From Verrucomicrobia bacterium UBA1263 (GTDB lineage Bacteria; Verrucomicrobiota; Verrucomicrobiia; Limisphaerales; UBA1412): a DNA stretch of 14,792 bases. A program made the position numbers and the translations under genes. The notes under the pieces are model-generated. The model was given only the letters and a program-made list of their open reading frames with translations. It was not told the origin of the DNA and made no database searches. The stretch spans positions 19,950 to 34,741 of the forward strand of contig DBVN01000116.1 of NCBI GenBank assembly GCA_002308515.1, in the 5' to 3' direction. Shown here one piece after another: positions 1 to 6,435 of this stretch. Position 1 is the stretch's first letter. Each line of letters begins with the position of its first letter.

Positions 1-4
1 GTTC

Positions 5-937
5 CTAGAATTTCAACCCTTTAAAAAGGTCGTCCAAAGGATTGATCTGGGTATGGACCGGTTCGGTTTTGAAAATAGCCTCCAGATAAGTGATGGCTTC
101 GTTGATGCTGCGTACTGACTTGGGCAAGGTGGCTCCGGCGGCATTGGGATGTCCGCCGCCTCCCAGCTTGTGCGCTACTTTGAGCGCCTGACCTTGTCTG
201 CTGCGCATACTCACTACCACAGAGGCATTTGATTTGCGGTAGAGAGTCATCAGGACACCGTATTTGCCCTCAAATTCTTTCAGCAGCTGATGAACAATGA
301 GATTCCCGTTTCCTACCGCGATCTCTACTACGGCGATCTCATCATTGATGGGAGTAATGTTCTCGCGGCTCCAATCCAGTCCGATGGGGTTTTCTATTTG
401 GCGTTTGACCTCCATTACCTTGAGCAGGGGATGATCGAACAGCCTTTCCAGCTGACCTTCGATCACATAATAAAGCTTCCAGAATGTGTAGCTTTTGACC
501 AGATTAGCGTAATCGGTAGCGATCTCAAAATCCGGATCATCTTCCAGGAATAGATCCGCGATATTGGAATAATGCACGATTTTATCCAGTTCCGGGGATT
601 GGATGCCGGCTTCTTTGCAGAGTTCGTAGCAGAGCAGACTGGCGGATTTTTCTGTGGAATGGATCAGGTGTGTATGTGTAGGACGGTCAGTGGTTTGGTG
701 ATGATCAATGACGACCCAGGAAGGTTTATCCATGCGCTTTTCAAAAGTCAGATCACAGACCCATGCCGTGTGTTCTAACAGTTGGCGTTTGCTCCATGCC
801 TCATTATTCCAGGCTTGAAGTTCACAATCAATGCCATGAAGCTGACGGGCTAACTTTCTCAGAAGGAGCCCTGAAACGAAACCGTCCAGGTCGCTCTCGT
901 GTGTCAAAATAATTTCCGGTTCAGGTAAAAAGACCAT
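5..937 (-). CDS. DHH/DHHA1 family phosphoesterase
   Basis: Predicted cytoplasmic Mn-dependent phosphoesterase of the DHH superfamily, whose members include nanoRNase/pAp phosphatase NrnA-type enzymes and RecJ. Numbered from the ATG at 937 (310 aa): an N-terminal metal motif HESDLDG (13-19), CDLTF (61-65), the signature DHH in IDHHQ (77-81), a further metal-binding region NIADLF (125-130) and the C-terminal DHHA1 substrate-binding loop GGGGHPNAAGA (259-269). All the key motifs are present and the length fits a compact two-domain DHH protein, so an active enzyme is likely. The frame can be extended to a TTG at 976, but neither start has an SD. I prefer the ATG because the first metal motif then lies near the N-terminus, as is usual. 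It is the last of four leftward genes, 121 nt after its upstream neighbour. The substrate (short RNA, pAp or cyclic dinucleotide) cannot be read from the sequence. The stop codon is at the very edge of the window. Confidence 0.9.
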   Translation of the reverse strand: MVFLPEPEIILTHESDLDGFVSGLLLRKLARQLHGIDCELQAWNNEAWSKRQLLEHTAWVCDLTFEKRMDKPSWVVIDHHQTTDRPTHTHLIHSTEKSASLLCYELCKEAGIQSPELDKIVHYSNIADLFLEDDPDFEIATDYANLVKSYTFWKLYYVIEGQLERLFDHPLLKVMEVKRQIENPIGLDWSRENITPINDEIAVVEIAVGNGNLIVHQLLKEFEGKYGVLMTLYRKSNASVVVSMRSRQGQALKVAHKLGGGGHPNAAGATLPKSVRSINEAITYLEAIFKTEPVHTQINPLDDLFKGLKF

Positions 938-1058
938 CACATGGGAAAGAGTAGCAGAGAAACGCTGAATCAGCAACTAGCAAACAGTAATGATTCTGTT
1001 TATTCCATGCGCTAAATGGTATTAATGTTCTATTTATATGTTTAATGTATTCAATTGG

Positions 1059-1571
1059 CTAATCGACCTGTAGTAACCAATTACAGGTTTGAATTGCGTC
1101 ATTTACTTTTCCTTGCTGTGATGAGGTTAGAATCATAAATTTGTCATTGTCTCTTAAAGCTGCTAAACTATCCATTAATGGTTTTACCGCATCCATATCT
1201 TTCCTTAACAATTCATCATAAAAATAATCTGATATATACATCATATAATTATAATCAAGACACTTTAAAATGAAAAACTTATAAAAATCAATCCTGTCTT
1301 CTACTGAAAAAGACTGGATGATCTGATACTGTTTATTAAGTTCCTCATCATAATAACCTCCCCAAAAGGATTGCTGCCATTTAACAACTCTTAAAACTGC
1401 TTTTCCGGGTGCCCTTACATTTTTCCGCATATCTCGTGTCTGAAAATCAAGCCATACCTCAAACCCTATCCATCCCGAAAAGAAAAGAACTACAATCAGC
1501 AATCCTATACCTAATAGCACTTTCTTCAAATATTTTGAGAACTGTATGTCGAATAGTTTTAAAGTTGTCAT
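1059..1571 (-). CDS. hypothetical single-pass membrane protein (AT-rich ORFan)
   Basis: Protein of 170 aa that I do not recognise. One strongly hydrophobic helix at about residues 17-36 (VLLGIGLLIVVLFF core) follows a short Lys-rich N-terminus, which predicts an inner-membrane anchor with the remaining ~130 residues outside the cytoplasm. That part is rich in Tyr, Phe and Asp (for example the FWGGYYDEE and DYNYMMYISDYFYDE regions) and looks helical, with no catalytic motif I can name. The ATG lies 5 nt after the stop of the pseudouridine synthase/methyltransferase gene, so it is probably co-transcribed; no SD is visible. Base composition is clearly more AT-rich than in the flanking genes, with many AAA, ATA and TTA codons. 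This suggests a recently acquired or fast-evolving gene. That the frame is coding rests on its length, start position and coherent membrane topology. Confidence 0.65.
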   Translation of the reverse strand: MTTLKLFDIQFSKYLKKVLLGIGLLIVVLFFSGWIGFEVWLDFQTRDMRKNVRAPGKAVLRVVKWQQSFWGGYYDEELNKQYQIIQSFSVEDRIDFYKFFILKCLDYNYMMYISDYFYDELLRKDMDAVKPLMDSLAALRDNDKFMILTSSQQGKVNDAIQTCNWLLQVD

Positions 1572-1576
1572 TTAGA

Positions 1577-3259
1577 TTATGAGAGTTGTACCCAGAGAGT
1601 TTTCAGATATGCTTTTTCTTCAGAACTCGCTGGAAAGTCAATAGGTTGAGTCGCGAAGAAAGAATGCAGCACACGCCGGCTGCTGTTCAATGTTTGAAGA
1701 AGCGTCTTTTCAAAGGTCCTGGGAGGAAGTGTGGCGCAGTTAGTGGATATCAGCATGGATCCGTTTGGTTTGACCAGTTCAGACCATTCCCGGCTCAGGC
1801 GGGGCAGATCGCGTTCGGCTTTAAAAGTCCCGCTTTCTTTTGAACGGGAGAATGTAGGGGGATCCAGTATAATGAGGTCAAAAAGACGGCCTTTATTCTT
1901 TAACCTTTTTCTCCAGGTAAAAACATCCCCGTAAATGAAATCATGTTCCGAAGGGGCTATCCCGTTCAGGCTCATATTCTCTTTGCCCCATTCCAGATAT
2001 TTTCGGGAAAGATCCAGACTGGTCGTATGGAATCCGGCTTTTGCTCCGCAGACAGAAAAAGCGCAGGTATAGGCAAAGGCATTCAACAGCTCAGGCGGTT
2101 CATTCAAATTTGAACCGCAAAGGGGAAAATCCGGGCTGACAGAACGGTTCAGGATCCTTCTTCTGTTTTCACGCTGATCCAGAAAAATACCGAAAGAATA
2201 TCCCTCGGAAAAAGAAAGTTTATATTTGATCCCGTTTTCCAGTATCTCGAAATCGGCAGCTTGTTCCTGAGTCTTTTGATTTGAAAATATAAGCCGCGCG
2301 GAACTTTCTTGTAATGAATTTTTTCCGGGCTGCTTTAAAAGAGTCTTCTGCCATAAGGATGTGGCTTTTGATTCAGCTAAAACGGCCTTAGCCAGATGCA
2401 GAATCTGGGAGGATCGTTTTGAGTTCGGTAATGATCCCGCGGTGCTGAGCAGAAGCCGGTCTGCCAGTTTATCCATGTACACGCCGGGGAATCCGTCACT
2501 GCTGCCGTGAAAGAGACGGTACGTGTTGGTTTGATCGTCAGGAGAATAGAAAGCGTTTCGCGTTTGAACGGCTCTTTTGGCGATGCCCCACGCGTTTTCT
2601 GTGGAGAACGGAGCCGGTACTTTGAAACAAAGGGCTTCTCCTGTAGCGGGATGAGTAAACTCTATCTGGAACGCGTGAAGACATAATCCGCCGCCGAAAG
2701 ATGTTCCTCCGTATAATTCATCCCCCAGAATGGGAAAACCTTTCCACGCGGCATGGATGCGGATCTGATGAGTCCGGCCTGTAAGGGGATGAGCCTCCAG
2801 AAGGATACAATGACGGCCTTTTTCTATGATTTTAAAATGGGTTTCGGCCAGATCGGGGATACGGCGCGATTTTGAAGGAGAGGCAGGAACCTTCAGCTCC
2901 CGCGCGCGATAGCTGTTGCCGTCGCGTATGATCTGTCCGCGGACAATAAAACTGTCTTTTTCCGAATGAGCAAAGGTTTCCAGTCTATCTGTCAGCAGCA
3001 GATATGTTTTTTTGACTTTCCGCTTCGCGAATTGATCGGTAAGGGACTGATTGGCCAGAGTCGTTTTTCCAAAGACAAGGATGCCGGAAGTCTCTTTATC
3101 CAGGCGGTGAAGAGTGGAGAGATCGTTTCGATGCGGAGTTTTGCGAAACCAGTCATAAATGCCGTCGGTCGTATAGGGATCGGGACGATGCGTATTGATC
3201 CCGGCGGGTTTATTGACAATAAGCAAGTGCTGATCTTCAAACAGGACGCAGTTTTCCAT
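1577..3259 (-). CDS. RluA-family pseudouridine synthase fused to RlmI/RlmK-like SAM methyltransferase
   Basis: A 560-aa two-enzyme fusion predicted to modify RNA, most likely rRNA. Residues 1-~218 are an RluA-type pseudouridine synthase: the catalytic Asp54 lies in HRLDKETSG (51-59), and the C-terminal family motif GRTHQIRIHA (161-170) is followed by GDELYGG. Residues ~246-350 resemble the small domain that precedes the catalytic domain in RlmI (RLFHGSSDGFPGVYMDKL, 248-265). Residues ~351-560 are a Rossmann methyltransferase: GIFLDQRENR (357-366), a SAM-binding motif LLNAFAYTCAFSV (391-403), an acidic residue after strand 2 (LDLS, 415-418), DLIILDPPTF (461-470) and STNCA (505-509). RlmI-family proteins methylate cytosine C5 in 23S rRNA and usually carry an N-terminal PUA domain; here a pseudouridine synthase takes that place. 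The frame is open throughout, so the fusion is not a sequencing junction within the read. It lies 17 nt after the GNAT-like gene. The target nucleotides are unknown. Confidence 0.92.
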   Translation of the reverse strand: MENCVLFEDQHLLIVNKPAGINTHRPDPYTTDGIYDWFRKTPHRNDLSTLHRLDKETSGILVFGKTTLANQSLTDQFAKRKVKKTYLLLTDRLETFAHSEKDSFIVRGQIIRDGNSYRARELKVPASPSKSRRIPDLAETHFKIIEKGRHCILLEAHPLTGRTHQIRIHAAWKGFPILGDELYGGTSFGGGLCLHAFQIEFTHPATGEALCFKVPAPFSTENAWGIAKRAVQTRNAFYSPDDQTNTYRLFHGSSDGFPGVYMDKLADRLLLSTAGSLPNSKRSSQILHLAKAVLAESKATSLWQKTLLKQPGKNSLQESSARLIFSNQKTQEQAADFEILENGIKYKLSFSEGYSFGIFLDQRENRRRILNRSVSPDFPLCGSNLNEPPELLNAFAYTCAFSVCGAKAGFHTTSLDLSRKYLEWGKENMSLNGIAPSEHDFIYGDVFTWRKRLKNKGRLFDLIILDPPTFSRSKESGTFKAERDLPRLSREWSELVKPNGSMLISTNCATLPPRTFEKTLLQTLNSSRRVLHSFFATQPIDFPASSEEKAYLKTLWVQLS

Positions 3260-3276
3260 GAATCATCTATTTATGC

Positions 3277-3897
3277 TTAACGGTATGAGCTGGCGAAACT
3301 GTACAAGAACATGATCAGCATAGTTCCGATCAGTACGATCCCCAGAGTAATGATCACATTGCGCAAGACTCTCATCTGCTGGGCATACGCGTCAGATTCA
3401 TCTTTCTGCAGCTGAAGCAAAGCATCGTACCGATGTTCTCCCATGGCTTGCTCAACTTTTTCTTCATCAAAAATTTGTATAAAACACCAGGGGAGATGTT
3501 CTTCGCCGTCCGGAAAATGAGGACGTTTTTTGAGGACTTCTTCATCCGCGAGACGAAAACCTTCTCTTTTCCAAAAACTTGCGGTTTCCTGTGTCCAGAT
3601 CCTGCTGGCCCCCAGACTGCGCGCCAGGGTCTTGAAACGCGGCCATAGCATATCTCTGTACAGATCTTCGTTCGCGGGATCTCCAAAAACTTCACTGTGC
3701 AGCATGACCGCTGATTCCTGGGAATGAAGGCCGATCGCGGCTAAGATTTTTTTGGAATGGGGATCTTCAACAATGTGGAATTCTGTCAGGCGCTTTTCAA
3801 AGATATCAGCTGGCAAATATGTGGATTTCCACAATGTGATCAATTGTGGCAAGTCATCTACTGTAGCTCGACGAGTTATCAGCTTATCACTCTGCAT
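3277..3897 (-). CDS. GNAT-like protein with C-terminal membrane anchor
   Basis: Numbered from the ATG at 3897 (206 aa). Residues ~6-143 have a GNAT acetyltransferase outline: ITRRATVDDLPQLITLW (7-23) matches beta1-alpha1, and TASFWKREGFRLADEEV (105-121) matches the late alpha4-beta5 segment that usually reads as FYEKLGF. The acetyl-CoA pyrophosphate loop (Q/RxxGxG/A) expected between them is not recognisable; the segment reads DPANEDLYRDML (73-84). A charged, probably helical linker (about 146-178) leads to one transmembrane helix (about 180-200) and a short SSYR tail, so the protein would be tail-anchored with its domain in the cytoplasm. The frame also offers an ATG at 3936 and a TTG at 3945. 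I chose 3897 because AAGG lies 5 nt upstream and the GNAT domain then starts at once. It is the first gene of the leftward cluster, 17 nt before the RluA fusion. Activity and substrate are unknown. Confidence 0.72.
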   Translation of the reverse strand: MQSDKLITRRATVDDLPQLITLWKSTYLPADIFEKRLTEFHIVEDPHSKKILAAIGLHSQESAVMLHSEVFGDPANEDLYRDMLWPRFKTLARSLGASRIWTQETASFWKREGFRLADEEVLKKRPHFPDGEEHLPWCFIQIFDEEKVEQAMGEHRYDALLQLQKDESDAYAQQMRVLRNVIITLGIVLIGTMLIMFLYSFASSYR

Positions 3898-4062
3898 ATA
3901 AGCCTTGCTGAAGAACAGTCTATCCCTAACGCTCATAAGAGGCAATAATCTTTTTTTGATCTAGTGCCATTTTATCCGGTATGGTTTGATTATAAATGTG
4001 AAAAAAAACTTGCATCTCATGTCCTTCTGTTTTTAGACTGAAGGGCACTCTGTCGTGGAAAG
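3898..4062. promoter_or_regulatory. divergent intergenic region with candidate promoters
   Basis: AT-rich region between the leftward GNAT-like gene and the rightward lipoprotein gene, which must hold promoters for both directions. On the minus strand a perfect TATAAT lies at 3989-3994, but no good -35 box stands at the right distance. On the plus strand the best pair is TTGATC (3956-3961), an 18-nt spacer and TATGGT (3980-3985). Both calls rest on short consensus matches only. If the GNAT-like gene starts at 3936 rather than 3897, the region is correspondingly shorter. Confidence 0.35.
3903..3906 (-). promoter_or_regulatory. Shine-Dalgarno supporting the start at 3897
   Basis: AAGG on the minus strand, 5 nt before the ATG at 3897. 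The alternative in-frame starts (ATG 3936, TTG 3945) have no comparable motif, so this site decides the start chosen for the GNAT-like gene. Confidence 0.45.
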
Positions 4063-6360
4063 ATGAAGATGTTTTTTAATAAAGTTCTGAGTGGTCATAA
4101 GGGACCATTATTGGTGTGCGGATCTGCTTTGCTCGCGTCAACAATAGTTTTTTGCGGTTGTTCTCCGAAGGTGGAAACCCTTCCGGATTGGTCATCCGAT
4201 CCTATAGATGGACTTTCAACACAGCAAAAACTCAACATCTCTTATCCTTTGGATGAGGCCATGTTTCCACCGGAAATCATCGCTCCGACTTTTGCGTGGA
4301 GTGATGAGAGCAAACTGGTAGATCGCTGGGTCGTTGGGTTTGATATCGGGACCAATGCTCATCGTTTCCTCTGTCCCCAGCCGACATGGCGGCCGGACGC
4401 GGAAGTCTGGAAACAGATGAAGTCTATATCGGTGGATACTCCTCTGTCCGTCAGTGTTATAGGATATAATTCGCAGAGCGCGGGCACTCCGGTCTCCAAG
4501 GGGAGTGTTCGTATATATACCTCACAGGATGAGGTAGGCGCGCCTATTTTTTACCGTGAAGTGATCCTGCCGTTTATTGACGCGGTAATAGATCCTTCCA
4601 AACTGCGCTGGCGTTATGGTTCTGTGGATATGGAAGAACAACCGCCTATCGTATTAGAAGGCTTGCCGGTTTGCGGTAACTGCCATTCATTTTCCGCGGA
4701 TGGTTCCATTCTGGCTATGGATGTGGACTATGCCAACAGCAAGGGGTCTTATGTGATCACACGTATCCAGGAGGAAATGAATCTCAATACCAGCGATGTG
4801 ATCACCTGGAATGATTTCCGCAAGGAAGACAGAGAACAGACCTTCGGGCTTCTTTCGCAAATCTCTCCTGACGGACGATATGTTTTGAGTACGGTCAAAG
4901 ATAAATCCGTCTTTGTCCCCATGGAGGATCTCTACTATTCACAGCTGTTCTTCCCCCTGAAAGGTATCGTTGCCTGGTATGACCGGGTGGAGGAAAAGTT
5001 TGGCGCGCTGGGTGGTGCTGATGATCCTAAATATGTGCAAAGCAATCCGACATGGAGCCCGGATGGGAAAACAGTCCTTTTCGCGAGGACCGAAACGTAT
5101 GATCTGAAAAACACTCAGGGAGCGGGTAAAACCCTTTTGACACGCGAAGAATGCAAAGAATTTGTGGAAGACGGCAAACCTTTCCAGTTCAAGCTGTATC
5201 AGGTGACTTTCAATGAGGGCAAGGGAGGAACTCCTGTTCCTCTGGAAGGGGCCAGCGAAGATGGTGTCAGCAGCTATTTCCCGAAATATTCCCCGGACGG
5301 ACGCTGGATCGTTTTCTGTAAGTCCTCCAGTTACATGCTCTTGCGCGGGGACAGCCGTCTGTACATCATGCCGGCTTCCGGCGGGGAACCCCGGCTGATG
5401 CGCTGCAATACGGCGAACATGAACTCCTGGCACAGCTGGTCGCCTAACGGCAAATGGCTGGTGTTCAGCTCCAAGATCAACGGCCCTTATACCCAGCTCT
5501 GGCTGACGCACATAGATGTGAATGGGGAAAGCACGCCGCCGGTGGTCTTACAGCAGTTTACCGCTCCGGATCGCGCCGCGAATATCCCGGAATTTGTGAA
5601 TAACAAGCCGGGTGCCATCAAGAAGATCGAACCGCATTTCCTGAATGATATTTCATGGTGCCGCGCGGGGGATGAATTCTTCCGCAATAACAAACCGCAG
5701 GAAGCGCTTACGAATTATCTGGGAGCCTTATCTTTGAATCCTAATTGTTATCAGGCACATCAGAAGATCGGTTTCCTTTACTTCAATGTCATGAACCGAC
5801 CGGAGGAAGGTGTTGAACACATGAAGAAAGCGATCGAATTGGAACCGCTTTACGCCATGAGCCAGTATGACTATGGGATGGCGAACTTGAGCTTGAAGAA
5901 TTTCGATCTCGCCAAGAAGCATATCCTCAGAGCTATCCAGCTGGTTCCCAGAGGGATCGACAAACAGTACGATGCCGGTGATATGCGGTATCAGCTGGCT
6001 CGCGCGACATTCTTTGGAGGAGATCTTGATGAAGCTATCGGGATTTTGGAGAAAACGATCGAATTTCGTCCGAATCACGCGGAATCACTTTATTTTCTGG
6101 CATCTTTGCTGGCATCCAGAGGGGATGACATGGCGCAGGTGATTGCTCTGATGCGGAAAGCGATTTCCATCAATCCGAAGGTGGACCGTTTCCCGGATCT
6201 GCATGAGCAGGCTGGGATCTATTTTGCTGAGCTCCAGGACTATAATCAGTCCCTGATGGAAGCGGAAAGAGCTTTGGACATAGCCAGACAGCAGAATAAA
6301 ACGGATATGATCCTTCGTCTGGAAGAAGCCATTGCTCAACTGCGTCAATTGACCCGCTGA
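4063..6360 (+). CDS. PD40 beta-propeller/TPR lipoprotein with one CxxCH motif
   Basis: A 765-aa exported protein. A basic N-terminus, a hydrophobic stretch (16-31) and a lipobox-like FCGC suggest lipid attachment at Cys33. Residues ~55-200 form a beta-rich domain beginning with a YPLDEAMFPPE motif. A single haem c-type site CGNCH (204-208) sits in LPVCGNCHSFSADG, directly before the propeller. TolB/WD40-like PD40 repeats follow, recognisable by SPDGRYVLS, WSPDGKTVLF, YSPDGRWIVF and WSPNGKWLVF. From about 533 to the end there are roughly five to six TPRs (for example EGVEHMKKAIELEP and EAIGILEKTIEFRP), the usual protein-protein interaction modules. Homologues with this order are, to my knowledge, found in Planctomycetes, Verrucomicrobia and Bacteroidetes as uncharacterised PD40 proteins. 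The likely site is the periplasmic face of a membrane. Function is unknown; scaffolding, sensing or an electron-transfer role are all possible. No haem-maturation genes are in the window. It is followed 75 nt later by ftsH. Confidence 0.88.
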   Translation: MKMFFNKVLSGHKGPLLVCGSALLASTIVFCGCSPKVETLPDWSSDPIDGLSTQQKLNISYPLDEAMFPPEIIAPTFAWSDESKLVDRWVVGFDIGTNAHRFLCPQPTWRPDAEVWKQMKSISVDTPLSVSVIGYNSQSAGTPVSKGSVRIYTSQDEVGAPIFYREVILPFIDAVIDPSKLRWRYGSVDMEEQPPIVLEGLPVCGNCHSFSADGSILAMDVDYANSKGSYVITRIQEEMNLNTSDVITWNDFRKEDREQTFGLLSQISPDGRYVLSTVKDKSVFVPMEDLYYSQLFFPLKGIVAWYDRVEEKFGALGGADDPKYVQSNPTWSPDGKTVLFARTETYDLKNTQGAGKTLLTREECKEFVEDGKPFQFKLYQVTFNEGKGGTPVPLEGASEDGVSSYFPKYSPDGRWIVFCKSSSYMLLRGDSRLYIMPASGGEPRLMRCNTANMNSWHSWSPNGKWLVFSSKINGPYTQLWLTHIDVNGESTPPVVLQQFTAPDRAANIPEFVNNKPGAIKKIEPHFLNDISWCRAGDEFFRNNKPQEALTNYLGALSLNPNCYQAHQKIGFLYFNVMNRPEEGVEHMKKAIELEPLYAMSQYDYGMANLSLKNFDLAKKHILRAIQLVPRGIDKQYDAGDMRYQLARATFFGGDLDEAIGILEKTIEFRPNHAESLYFLASLLASRGDDMAQVIALMRKAISINPKVDRFPDLHEQAGIYFAELQDYNQSLMEAERALDIARQQNKTDMILRLEEAIAQLRQLTR

Positions 6361-6396
6361 TTTTGAATAAATTTTACACACAAGCTGAACAATGAT

Positions 6397-6435
6397 AAGG
6401 TGTGCGGCACGGCTTTTTTGTGCCGCAAAAGATTC
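6397..6435 (+). promoter_or_regulatory. hairpin between possible SD and ftsH start
   Basis: A perfect 8-bp inverted repeat TGCGGCAC (6403-6410) / GTGCCGCA (6420-6427) with a 9-nt T-rich loop lies just upstream of the ATG at 6436. No SD is found in the usual window, but AAGG is at 6397-6400. If the stem folds, only 10 unpaired nt separate AAGG from the ATG, which is a normal spacing. No T-run follows the 3' arm, so it does not look like an intrinsic terminator. The inverted repeat is observed; the role in initiation is inferred. A GTG at 6400 would place the repeat inside the coding frame instead. Confidence 0.5.

Noticed and set aside
982..1001. Inverted repeat AAACAG/CTGTTT upstream of the DHH gene
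   Set aside because: Only 6 AT-rich base pairs and no T-run after it; too weak to call a terminator or operator.
4939..5511. Long minus-strand frame inside the lipoprotein gene (190 codons)
   Set aside because: It lies wholly opposite a convincing PD40 coding region, and its translation has no domain logic.
6400..6435. GTG start giving FtsH 12 extra residues
   Set aside because: The added Cys- and Arg-containing residues have no match in the family, and the region forms a perfect inverted repeat better explained as untranslated leader.
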